64,000 nucleotides of DNA, taken from an uncultured Collinsella sp. (GTDB lineage Bacteria; Actinomycetota; Coriobacteriia; Coriobacteriales; Coriobacteriaceae). Where the stretch lies: positions 1 to 64,000 of the forward strand of contig CABQMF010000006.1 of assembly GCA_902465265.1 (NCBI GenBank), read 5' to 3'. The notes beneath the pieces are model-generated. The model made no database searches and was not told the DNA's origin. It saw nothing but the letters and a program-made list of their open reading frames with translations. Both the position numbers and the translations under genes were made by a program. This document shows, piece after piece, positions 16,319 to 24,289 of the stretch (position 1 is the stretch's first letter; the number at the start of each line of letters is the position of its first letter).

Positions 16319-17323
16319 ATGGGCGTACAGCAGCTAGAAGAGGCCTGGGCTGCAAGGGCCGGCGCGCGTGGGGCGCGACTGGTTGCGGCCTCGCATGTTC
16401 CGGCGGCGCTGTCGCGGCTGGTGATTGTGCGTCCCGGTGATCGTCTGGTTGTCTTTGCGGACGACTTTGCCGATGCGTTTGCGCGCGGCTTTGATGCCTG
16501 CGACGTGGCTATGGTGGGGGAGCCGTCGGCTGCCGCGTTTGCTGCTGCGTCCGAGGGCTTTGATGCTTCGTTTGATGCCGAGGGGCCGCACCTGTGGTGG
16601 TTCGTCAACTCTATCGGCGGGTTTGGTCTGCGCGTTCCCGATCTTCGTGCGTTAGGCCGCGCAGCGCGTGAGGCTCATGCGCTGCTCGTGGTGGATAACA
16701 CCGTGGCTGGCCTCTTTGGGTGCGATCCGCTGCGTTTGGGTGCCGTCCTGTCGCTCGAGGCGCTCGACCGCGCGTGCGCCGGTAAGGCTCCTCGCAAGTC
16801 CGTTGCCGTATCGGTCGCACGCTCGCAGCTCAAGCGCCATCGTGTGGATGCTGCTGCCGAGTGCGCGCATGCCCTGCTTGAGGGGTGCGGACTGGTCGCG
16901 CTCGACTTGTCCTCCGATGAGGCTGAGGTTCTGGAGAACGGGCTCGATACGCTCGACGCCCGCATGCAGGCGCACTTCGACCGCGCCCGTGCGCTGGCCG
17001 AGTATCTGGCCGCCAACGAGATGGTGCACAATGTGTGCTATCCCGGGTTGAATTCGCATCCCGACCATGCGGTTGCAACGGTAATCCTCGAGCACGGCTT
17101 TGGCCCGGCAGTTGAGTTTGACCTGATTGACTGCACCGCGTGCGAATTCTTCAGCATACTGCCAGACGAATTCCGCACATCGCCCGCCGGCGGCGCAACA
17201 ACGCGCCTTTCGGCTCCATGCGGCAAGCAGGGGAGCACCATCCGCCTCTTCGCCGGTACCGATAATCCGCTACTCGTAGCTGCCGCTCTCGATAACGCCC
17301 TTCGCAAGTTGGCTACTCTTTGA
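16319..17323 (+). CDS. Degenerate cystathionine gamma-synthase-like PLP-fold protein
   Basis: 334 residues; ATG 16319 has GAAGGGA upstream and lies after the scrB terminator. The fold of Cys/Met-metabolism PLP enzymes is recognisable: LLVVDNTVAGLFG (the Asp that contacts the pyridine nitrogen), then AEYLAANEMVHNVCYPGLNSHPDH, and a C-terminal STIRLFAGTDNP. The expected SxTKY-type Schiff-base lysine segment between them is not there; the region reads SVAVSVARSQLKRH. The protein is also shorter than the usual 380-400 residues. Either it has lost PLP catalysis or uses a displaced lysine. It overlaps the convergent ModE-like gene by 11 bases. Confidence 0.6.
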   Translation: MGVQQLEEAWAARAGARGARLVAASHVPAALSRLVIVRPGDRLVVFADDFADAFARGFDACDVAMVGEPSAAAFAAASEGFDASFDAEGPHLWWFVNSIGGFGLRVPDLRALGRAAREAHALLVVDNTVAGLFGCDPLRLGAVLSLEALDRACAGKAPRKSVAVSVARSQLKRHRVDAAAECAHALLEGCGLVALDLSSDEAEVLENGLDTLDARMQAHFDRARALAEYLAANEMVHNVCYPGLNSHPDHAVATVILEHGFGPAVEFDLIDCTACEFFSILPDEFRTSPAGGATTRLSAPCGKQGSTIRLFAGTDNPLLVAAALDNALRKLATL

Positions 17324-17657
17324 TGCTGGCGATGAGGATGTCGGCTTTGGCAGCTATGACCTGGTTTATGTCGGCCTGCAGCTCCTCGTAGACCGCTATG
17401 GCTCGCTCGCCGGCGGGGGTGAGCGTGGATCCGCGGGCGCCGTCGCGCTCGATGAGCTTGCAGCCCAGCTGTCCTTCGGCTTCGTTTACAATGCGCCACG
17501 CTTTGGAATAGGCCATGCCCATGCTCTTGGCGGCACGGTTGAGCGAGTGCTCGCGGGCTATGCCCTGCAGCAACAAAACGCAACCATGGCCGAAGACGCC
17601 CGGCAGATCTTTGTCGCACGCTTGAATGACCAACTTTGCCGTCGTCTTGTACTCCAT
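17313..17657 (-). CDS. ModE-like winged-helix regulator
   Basis: 114-residue protein with the N-terminal domain of ModE: GHGCVLLLQGIAREHSLNRAAKSMGMAYSKAWRIVNEAE is a LysR/ModE-type helix-turn-helix followed by a wing (KLIERDGARGSTLTPAGE). The molybdate-binding TOBE domains of full ModE are missing, as in many short relatives. Start is uncertain: ATG at 17657 or GTG at 17666, with GGGGAG further upstream. Target genes are not evident here; it is convergent with the PLP-like gene. Confidence 0.75.
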   Translation of the reverse strand: MEYKTTAKLVIQACDKDLPGVFGHGCVLLLQGIAREHSLNRAAKSMGMAYSKAWRIVNEAEGQLGCKLIERDGARGSTLTPAGERAIAVYEELQADINQVIAAKADILIASIKE

Positions 17658-17850
17658 ACGCTCCACGTCTCCCCGCTAAAGTGTTTGCTGGGCAAACGCA
17701 ATGCCTGCGTCAAACCCTCGTGTGCTCTTCTTAAATCATGCATTGTAGCAGCCAAAGTGCGTTAAGATACTTCCCCAGTATTGGGCGCCCAAGGTTGGGC
17801 TGGGTCCTACGAGGCCTGCAGCCGACCGGTCGCATGGAAAAAGGAGAAAC

Positions 17851-19362
17851 ATGGCTACGTTCTTTCCCGGTGAGTCCCACACGTTTTCGGAGTATCTGCT
17901 GGTCCCTGGCTACTCGTCCTCGCAGTGCATCCCCAACAACGTCTCTCTTAAGACGCCGCTGACCCGCTTCAAGCGCGGTGAGAAGCCGGCAATCACCCTG
18001 AACATCCCCATGGTTTCCGCCATCATGCAGTCCGTCTCGGGCGTCGACATGGGTGTCGCGCTCGCTACCGAGGGTGGCCTGTCCTTCATCTACGGTTCCC
18101 AGAGCGCCGAGTCCGAGGCCGCTATGGTCAAGGCCGTCAAGGATCACAAGGCCGGCTTCGTTCAGTCCGATTCCACGCTGACCCCCGACATGACCATGGA
18201 GCAGGTCATCGAGCTCAAGGAGAAGACCGGTCACTCCACCATGCCGGTCACCGACGACGGCACTCCCAAGGGTAAGCTCCTGGGTATCGTCACCAGCCGT
18301 GACTATCGCCCCAGCCGCGATGACCACCAGACGAAGGTCTCCGAGTTCATGACCCCGCGTGAGCAGCTCATCGTGGGCGACAAGAACATCAGCCTCAAGG
18401 TTGCCAACGACGTCATCTGGGACAACAAGCTCAACGCCCTGCCCATCGTCGACGACAACGATCACCTCATGGGCATCGTTTTCCGTAAGGACTACGACAG
18501 CCACAAGACCAACCCCAACGAGCTGCTCGACGGCGACAAGCGCTACATGGTCGGCGCCGGTATCAACACCCGCGACTATGCCGAGCGCGTGCCGCTGCTC
18601 ATCGAGGCCGGCGCCGATGTCCTGTGCATCGACTCTTCCGAGGGCTTCAGCGAGTGGCAGAAGCGCACCATCGAGTGGATCCGCGCCAACTACGGCGAGG
18701 ACGTCAAGGTCGGTGCCGGTAACGTCGTCGACGCCGAGGGCTTCCGCTTTTTGGCCGACTGCGGTGCCGACTTCATCAAGGTCGGTATCGGCGGCGGCTC
18801 CATCTGCATCACCCGCGAGACCAAGGGCATCGGCCGTGGCCAGGCTACTGCGCTGATCGACGTCTGCCGTGCTCGCGACGAGTACTACGAGGAGACCGGC
18901 GTCTACGTGCCCGTGTGCTCCGACGGCGGCATCGTCTACGATTACCACATGACGCTCGCCCTTGCCATGGGCGCCGACTTTATGATGCTGGGCCGCTACT
19001 TCGCCCGCTTCGATGAGAGCCCGACCGAGCGCGTCAACGTCAACGGTCAGTACATGAAGGAGTACTGGGGCGAGGGTTCTGCGCGTGCCCGCAACTGGCA
19101 GCGCTACGACCTGGGCGGCGCCGCGAAGCTCAGCTTCGTCGAGGGCGTCGATTCCTACGTCCCGTACGCCGGCTCCCTCAAGGACGGCGTGGGCGGCACG
19201 CTTTACAAGGTCAAGTCCACGATGTGCAACTGCGGTGCCCTCTCGATTCCCGAGCTCCAGGAAAAGGCACGCCTGACGCTGGTGAGCTCCACCTCTATCG
19301 TCGAAGGCGGCGCCCACGACGTAGTCGTGAAGGATTCTCAGCAGTCTGTGTCCTATCGATAG
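17851..19362 (+). CDS. guaB: IMP dehydrogenase
   Basis: Oxidises IMP to XMP with NAD+, the committed step of GTP synthesis. The 503-residue protein has the TIM-barrel core split by two CBS domains (about residues 110-235). The catalytic loop is clear: GGGSICITRETKGIGRGQ with Cys319 as nucleophile, plus the flap region near GSARARNWQRYD. Clear AAGGAG ribosome site before ATG 17851. Single transcription unit, closed by the hairpin at 19410-19444. The sequence resembles the IMPDH group with inserted loops seen in some Firmicutes and Coriobacteria. Confidence 0.93.
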   Translation: MATFFPGESHTFSEYLLVPGYSSSQCIPNNVSLKTPLTRFKRGEKPAITLNIPMVSAIMQSVSGVDMGVALATEGGLSFIYGSQSAESEAAMVKAVKDHKAGFVQSDSTLTPDMTMEQVIELKEKTGHSTMPVTDDGTPKGKLLGIVTSRDYRPSRDDHQTKVSEFMTPREQLIVGDKNISLKVANDVIWDNKLNALPIVDDNDHLMGIVFRKDYDSHKTNPNELLDGDKRYMVGAGINTRDYAERVPLLIEAGADVLCIDSSEGFSEWQKRTIEWIRANYGEDVKVGAGNVVDAEGFRFLADCGADFIKVGIGGGSICITRETKGIGRGQATALIDVCRARDEYYEETGVYVPVCSDGGIVYDYHMTLALAMGADFMMLGRYFARFDESPTERVNVNGQYMKEYWGEGSARARNWQRYDLGGAAKLSFVEGVDSYVPYAGSLKDGVGGTLYKVKSTMCNCGALSIPELQEKARLTLVSSTSIVEGGAHDVVVKDSQQSVSYR

Positions 19363-19409
19363 GATAAGAGCTGCACATAAAGGTTGAGTCCAACCACGTT
19401 ATTTAGATA

Positions 19410-19444
19410 AAGCGAGATGCCTGCAAGTCGCAGGCATCTCGCTT
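19410..19444 (+). terminator. Terminator after guaB
   Basis: Perfect 15-bp stem (19410-19424 with 19430-19444), 5-base loop, weakly T-rich tail. Confidence 0.75.
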
Positions 19445-19478
19445 GTTGTATTTGCTATCATCAGTCAAGTTAACCTTA

Positions 19479-19597
19479 GGGTCGGTCGGCTTGGCTTTGT
19501 TCGCTACAAGTTCCGCACGCAAAGAAGAGCACTTAATGTGCTCTTCGTCTTGCGCAGGACTGTCCGCAGTAGCGAACAAAGCCAAGCCGACCGACCC
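19479..19597. repeat. Long perfect hairpin in the leuS leader
   Basis: Arms 19479-19505 and 19571-19597 are perfectly complementary over 27 bases; inside them 19524-19532 pairs with 19538-19546 around a TTAAT loop. The 3' arm ends 12 bases before the leuS ribosome site AGGAG. No T-box sequence and no terminal T-run are seen, so it is either a mobile palindromic element or a structured leader affecting leuS expression. Confidence 0.7.
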
Positions 19598-19620
19598 CAG
19601 CTAAGATTAAAGGAGCTGAT

Positions 19621-22197
19621 ATGTGCGATTGCACAGATCATAAGGACGAGATTCCTGTCTACGACGCGCAGGCCATTGAGTCCAGGTGGATGAAGGCCTG
19701 GGAGGAATCAAACCTCTTTGCCGTCGACACCGACGACAGCAAGCCTAAAAAGTACGTGCTCGAGATGTTCCCGTATCCGTCGGGCGACCTGCACATGGGC
19801 CACGCGCGCAACTATACCATCGGCGATGCCATGGCCCGTCAGGCCCGCATGCGCGGCTACGACGTGCTGCACCCCATCGGCTTCGATGCCTTTGGCCTGC
19901 CCGCCGAGAACGCCGCCATCAAACACAATACGCAGGCTGCCGCCTGGACGTATAAGAACATGGACCAGGCGCTTGCCACGATGAAGCGCATGGGCTTCTC
20001 CTACGATCTGGATCGCATGGTCAAGACCTGCAGCCCCGACTATTACCGCTGGGGTCAGTGGATCTTTGAGAAGATGTGGGAAAAGGGCCTGGTCTACCGT
20101 AAGAAGAACCCGGTGAACTGGTGCCCCAACTGCAAGACCGTTCTGGCCAACGAGCAGGTTACCGAGGGCAAGTGCTGGCGCTGCGGCACTGAGCCCGAGA
20201 AGCGCGACCTTGAGCAGTGGTACTACAAGATCACCGAGTACTCCCAGGAGCTGCTCGACGACCTGGAGAAGCTCCCCGGCTGGCCCGAGCGCGTCAAGCA
20301 GATGCAGGCCAACTGGATCGGCCGCTCCGAGGGCGCCGAGGTCGACTTTACCCTGTGCGACAAGGATGGCGAGCCCATCGAGGGTGACGAGGGTAAGATC
20401 ACCGTCTTCACCACGCGAGCCGACACGCTCTTTGGTGTCTCCTTCTTTGTCCTGGCTCCCGAGTACGCGCGCCTGCACGAGCTCGTCGAGGGCACGGAGT
20501 ACGAGGAGGCCGTCACCAAGATCGTCGAGGACTCCAAGCATATCTCTGCCGTCGAGCGTGCCCAGGGCACCCTCGAGAAGCACGGTGCCTTTACCGGCCG
20601 CTATGTGGTAAACCCCGTCAACGGCGAGAAGGTTCCCGTGTGGGTTGCCGACTACGTCGTGGCCGACTACGGCACCGGTGCCGTCATGGCCGTTCCCTGC
20701 GGCGACCAGCGCGACTTTGAGTTCGCCCGCAAGTACGACCTGCCGATCGTACCGATCATCCTGGACGATGACGACCGCGCCGCCGTCGAGGCCAGCGGCG
20801 AGACCATCGATACCTTCCATGCCGAGACTGTCGACTGGGATTGCGCCCACGCTGCCGAGGGCACGCTCGTCCAGTCCGGCAAGTACACCGGTATGCGCGG
20901 CGGCAAGCACTCCGAGGGCGAGGCTGCCATCGTGGCCGACCTCGAGGCCATGGGCTGCGGTCGTCGCAAGGTCGAGTTCCGTCTGCGCGACTGGCTCATC
21001 AGCCGCCAGCGCTATTGGGGCAACCCCATCCCGGCCATCCACTGCGAGCACTGCGGCATCGTGCCCGTGCCCGAGGATCAGCTGCCGGTGACGCTGCCCG
21101 AGAACCTGGACCTGGGTGCCGGCGAGACCCTTGCCGAGTGCAAGGAGTTCTACGAGACCACCTGCCCGGTCTGCGGCCGCCCGGCCAAGCGCGAGACCGA
21201 TACCATGGACACCTTCACCTGTTCCAGCTGGTATTACCTGCGCTATACCGACCCGCACAACACCGAGCTGCCCTTCTCCCGTGAGGCGGCCGATCGTTGG
21301 ATGCCCGTCGATAACTACATCGGTGGCATCGAGCACGCCATTCTGCACCTGCTCTACAGCCGCTTCTTTACCAAGGCCCTGCGCGACCTGGGTCTGCTGA
21401 GCGTGGACGAGCCCTTCACCAACCTGCTGTGCCAGGGCATGGTCAAGGACGAGAACGGCGACACCATGTCCAAGTCCAAGGGCAACGTCGTGCCCCCGAG
21501 CTCGGTCATCGAGCCCTATGGCGCAGACACCATGCGTCTGGCGATCCTGTTTATCGCCCCGCCCGAGAAGGACTTCGACTGGGATCCCAAGGCCGTCGAG
21601 GGCGCCAACCGCTTTATCAAGCGCGCCTGGCGTATCGTGTGGCAGCTCGTTCAGTCGGGTGATGCCAACGTGGCCTTCGACAAGTCCGTGCTCGACGAGA
21701 CCGCGATGAAGCTCTACCGCGAGCGTCACCGCACCATCGCCAAGTGCACCGAGGACTTCGATCGCGGCCAGTTCAACACCGCGATTTCGGCCGTCATGGA
21801 GCTCGTCAACGCGGCGAGCGCCTATCTCAACGCCACCGAGGGCGTTGATCGCGACAAGGCCCTGTGCTACGGCGTGGCCAAGGACATCGTGAGCGTCCTG
21901 GCGCCCATCTGCCCGTTCTGGGCCGACGAGCTGTGGCACGAGGCGCTCGGCTGCGAGGGCAACGCCTACACCGCCGCCTGGCCCGAGTTCGACCTGGCCG
22001 AGTCCATCGAGGACACGGTGCAGATCGTCGTCCAGGTGCTTGGCAAGGTCCGTGGCCGCATCGACGTGGCCCGCGATGCCTCCAACGAGGAAATGCAGGC
22101 TGCCGCCGAGGCTGCCGTCGCCAAGTGGCTCGAGGGCAAGACGGTCGTCAAGGCCATCTGCGTGCCCGGCAAGCTGGTCAACCTGGTGGTCAAGTAA
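19621..22197 (+). CDS. leuS: Leucyl-tRNA synthetase
   Basis: Class Ia synthetase of 858 residues that charges tRNA-Leu. The HIGH-type motif is HMGH (58-61) in PYPSGDLHMGH; the KMSKS loop reads TMSKS (615-619). The CP1 editing domain lies roughly at 225-420, with the conserved TTRADTLFG and YGTGAVMAVP segments. Zinc-type cysteine pairs (CPNC...CWRC at ~170-195; CEHC...CPVC at ~475-520) are intact. ATG 19621 has AAAGGAG upstream. Monocistronic, ended by the terminator at 22228. Confidence 0.96.
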   Translation: MCDCTDHKDEIPVYDAQAIESRWMKAWEESNLFAVDTDDSKPKKYVLEMFPYPSGDLHMGHARNYTIGDAMARQARMRGYDVLHPIGFDAFGLPAENAAIKHNTQAAAWTYKNMDQALATMKRMGFSYDLDRMVKTCSPDYYRWGQWIFEKMWEKGLVYRKKNPVNWCPNCKTVLANEQVTEGKCWRCGTEPEKRDLEQWYYKITEYSQELLDDLEKLPGWPERVKQMQANWIGRSEGAEVDFTLCDKDGEPIEGDEGKITVFTTRADTLFGVSFFVLAPEYARLHELVEGTEYEEAVTKIVEDSKHISAVERAQGTLEKHGAFTGRYVVNPVNGEKVPVWVADYVVADYGTGAVMAVPCGDQRDFEFARKYDLPIVPIILDDDDRAAVEASGETIDTFHAETVDWDCAHAAEGTLVQSGKYTGMRGGKHSEGEAAIVADLEAMGCGRRKVEFRLRDWLISRQRYWGNPIPAIHCEHCGIVPVPEDQLPVTLPENLDLGAGETLAECKEFYETTCPVCGRPAKRETDTMDTFTCSSWYYLRYTDPHNTELPFSREAADRWMPVDNYIGGIEHAILHLLYSRFFTKALRDLGLLSVDEPFTNLLCQGMVKDENGDTMSKSKGNVVPPSSVIEPYGADTMRLAILFIAPPEKDFDWDPKAVEGANRFIKRAWRIVWQLVQSGDANVAFDKSVLDETAMKLYRERHRTIAKCTEDFDRGQFNTAISAVMELVNAASAYLNATEGVDRDKALCYGVAKDIVSVLAPICPFWADELWHEALGCEGNAYTAAWPEFDLAESIEDTVQIVVQVLGKVRGRIDVARDASNEEMQAAAEAAVAKWLEGKTVVKAICVPGKLVNLVVK

Positions 22198-22227
22198 GCG
22201 CTGCGCGCATAGCTGACACGAAAAAGC

Positions 22228-22262
22228 GAGGGGCGATTCCGCGGGGAATCGCCCCTCTTTTT
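22228..22262 (+). terminator. Terminator after leuS
   Basis: Perfect 13-bp GC-rich stem (22228-22240 with 22245-22257) followed by TTTTTT. Confidence 0.92.
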
Positions 22263-22347
22263 GGTTATGGATACTTGCGACAACACCCAATTATCCATTT
22301 CTTGTGGAGAACCTGTGCTCACGCTGACCTGCGGGTTTGTGTTGTGG

Positions 22348-22376
22348 TTGCACGTTTGTGCAGGTATTGGTATAGT
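22348..22376 (+). promoter_or_regulatory. Promoter of the rimP-nusA-infB operon
   Basis: TTGCAC (22348-22353), 17-base spacer, TATAGT (22371-22376): a good sigma-70-type promoter 79 bases before rimP. Confidence 0.72.
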
Positions 22377-22403
22377 TTGCTTGCAAATGAAGTTGTAATT
22401 GAA

Positions 22404-22434
22404 AGAAGTGGGGTTTCGGTCCCGCTTCTTTTTT
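22404..22434 (+). terminator. Leader terminator / attenuator before rimP
   Basis: AGAAGTGGGG (22404-22413) pairs with TCCCGCTTCT (22420-22429) around a 6-base loop, followed by TTTTTT. It lies about 20 bases after the predicted transcription start and before the first gene, so it can only work as an attenuator of the whole operon. Confidence 0.75.
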
Positions 22435-22454
22435 GTATGGATGGAGGTGCCGCA

Positions 22455-22949
22455 ATGGTCAAGACCAAGACCGAGCAGGCGATCATCGACGCGCTCGAGG
22501 CCGTCGCTCCCCAGCACGATATCGACATCGTCGACGTTGAACTCGTGGGTGCCACCAAGGCTCCCTGCGTGCGCGTGCGTATCGAGGGTGCCGAGGGTCA
22601 GAGCCTGTCTCTCAACGACGTCACGGCCAATACCAAATGGGTCGGCGATGTGATTGAGGAGCTCGACCCCATCTCTTCGAGCTATACGCTCGAGGTGTCG
22701 AGCCCGGGTATGGCGCGCCCACTGCGCCGCCCGAGTGACTTTGCCCGCTTTGTGGGCGAGAACTGCGAGCTCACCTCCACCGCCACCGAGGGCCGTCGCA
22801 AGTACGCCGGCAAGATTGCCGCCGCCACCGAGACGAACGTGACCCTCGAGCTCGAGGACGGCGAGTCCGTCACCCTCGATTTCTCTGATGTTAAAAAGTG
22901 CAAGTTGAAGCCCACCTATGACTTCAAGTCCGCGAAGGAAGGAAAGTAA
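22455..22949 (+). CDS. rimP: Ribosome maturation factor RimP
   Basis: 164-residue factor for 30S subunit assembly. It has the RimP N-terminal alpha/beta domain (DIVDVELVGATKAPCVRVRIEG) with the conserved LEVSSPGMARPLRRPSDF segment, and a C-terminal SH3-like barrel (KYAGKIAAATETNVTLEL). ATG 22455 follows GGAGGTG by 5 bases; a longer open frame upstream runs through the leader terminator and is not used. First gene of the nusA operon, as in most bacteria; nusA starts 1 base after its stop. Confidence 0.95.
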   Translation: MVKTKTEQAIIDALEAVAPQHDIDIVDVELVGATKAPCVRVRIEGAEGQSLSLNDVTANTKWVGDVIEELDPISSSYTLEVSSPGMARPLRRPSDFARFVGENCELTSTATEGRRKYAGKIAAATETNVTLELEDGESVTLDFSDVKKCKLKPTYDFKSAKEGK

Positions 22950-22950
22950 G

Positions 22951-24198
22951 ATGGCAGCATCCGACATGATGTCCGCCCTGATGGAGCTTTGCCAGGAGAA
23001 GCACATCGACCAGCTCTACCTGATCGACCGCCTGGAGCAGTCGCTCGCCAAGAGCTATGCCGAGATCCTGCATCTTGAGTGGGGCGCCAAGGTGACCATC
23101 GACCGCACCACCGGCAAGATTTACGTCTACCGTCTGGAGCCGATCGACGATTCCATGGACGAGGAGGGCAACTTCACCGAGTTCGAGGAGATCGACGTCA
23201 CTCCCAAGAACACGAGCCGCATCGCCGCCCAGCACGCCAAGGCCGAGATCAACGCCATCGTGCGCAACTCCGCCCGCGAGCAGATCTACGAGGAGTTCTC
23301 CGGCCGCATTGGTGACCTCATCAGCGGTACCGTGCTGCAGTCCACGCCCGACTTCACGATCGTCAAGATTCGCGAGGGCGTCGAGGCCGAGCTTCCGCAC
23401 TTTGACCAGCGCCGTTACGAGAACGAGCGCAACGAGCGTCCGATGGGCGAGCGCTACCTGCACAACCAGCACATCAAGGCCGTGATCATCGACGTTCGCG
23501 ACCCCAACTCCAACCTGCAGCCGGTCCGTGGCGAGCACAGCCGTCCGCCGATTGTTATCTCCCGTACCCACCCCGAGCTCATGCGTCGTCTATTTGAGCA
23601 GGAGGTGCCCGAGATTTATGAGGGCACCGTCCAGATCAAGTCGATCGCCCGCGAGCCCGGCCAGCGCTCCAAGGTCGCCGTCCACTCGCTCGACGATCGC
23701 CTGGATCCCGTGGGCGCCTGCGTCGGCCCCAAGGGCAGCCGTGTTCGCGCCGTCGTGGGCGAGCTCCGTGGCGAGCGCGTCGACGTCATCCTGTGGGATG
23801 CCGATCCGGCCGTCTACGTTGCCAACGCCCTGTCGCCCGCCAAGGTTACCCGCGTCCTCATCGACGAGGAGAAGGCCTATGCCGGCGTCATCGTGCCCGA
23901 CGACCAGCTGTCCCTCGCCATCGGCAAGGAGGGCCAGAACGCTCGCCTCGCCGCGCGCCTGACCGGCTGGCATATCGACATTAAGTCCGAGACCCTTGCC
24001 GCCGACATCCTCAAGAACGTTCCCGTTCACGAGGAGCCTGCCGACGACCTGATCGGTGACGAGGGGGACGAGGACGTCCGTCGCTGCGAGTTCGTGTCCG
24101 AGGACGGCATCCAGTGCCGCAACCAGGCCCGTCCCGGCTCCCGTTTCTGCGGTGTCCACGACACCGACGCCTTCGATGATGCGGAGGACCTGATCTAG
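22951..24198 (+). CDS. nusA: Transcription factor NusA with C-terminal Cys/His tail
   Basis: Binds RNA polymerase and nascent RNA to control pausing and termination. 415 residues: NusA N-terminal domain (1-~125), S1 domain (GDLISGTVLQSTPDFTIVKI), KH1 and KH2 (VGPKGSRVRAVVGELRGER; IGKEGQNARLAARLTGW). Start ATG 22951 with GAAGGAAAG upstream. The last ~45 residues depart from the family: an acidic linker and a CxnC...FCGVH pattern that looks like a small zinc-binding knuckle. The usual neighbour ylxR is missing; infB follows after 91 bases. Confidence 0.95.
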   Translation: MAASDMMSALMELCQEKHIDQLYLIDRLEQSLAKSYAEILHLEWGAKVTIDRTTGKIYVYRLEPIDDSMDEEGNFTEFEEIDVTPKNTSRIAAQHAKAEINAIVRNSAREQIYEEFSGRIGDLISGTVLQSTPDFTIVKIREGVEAELPHFDQRRYENERNERPMGERYLHNQHIKAVIIDVRDPNSNLQPVRGEHSRPPIVISRTHPELMRRLFEQEVPEIYEGTVQIKSIAREPGQRSKVAVHSLDDRLDPVGACVGPKGSRVRAVVGELRGERVDVILWDADPAVYVANALSPAKVTRVLIDEEKAYAGVIVPDDQLSLAIGKEGQNARLAARLTGWHIDIKSETLAADILKNVPVHEEPADDLIGDEGDEDVRRCEFVSEDGIQCRNQARPGSRFCGVHDTDAFDDAEDLI

Positions 24199-24289
24199 CG
24201 CGCGGTCGCGCCGGGCAGGTCCCAGCGCATACCCCACGCTTGTTCAGTCTCTAGGCACCCAAGGTGCCAGAAAGGGTAGGTGAAGTCAT

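Noticed and set aside
19479..19597. T-box riboswitch for leuS
   Set aside because: No GGGTGG-type antiterminator, no specifier region and no T-run; only the perfect palindrome is present.
19708..22290. 860-codon minus-strand open frame opposite leuS
   Set aside because: Shadow of a high-GC gene: leuS carries every class I synthetase motif on the plus strand. Similar shadows lie opposite scrA, fakA/recG, smc and ileS.
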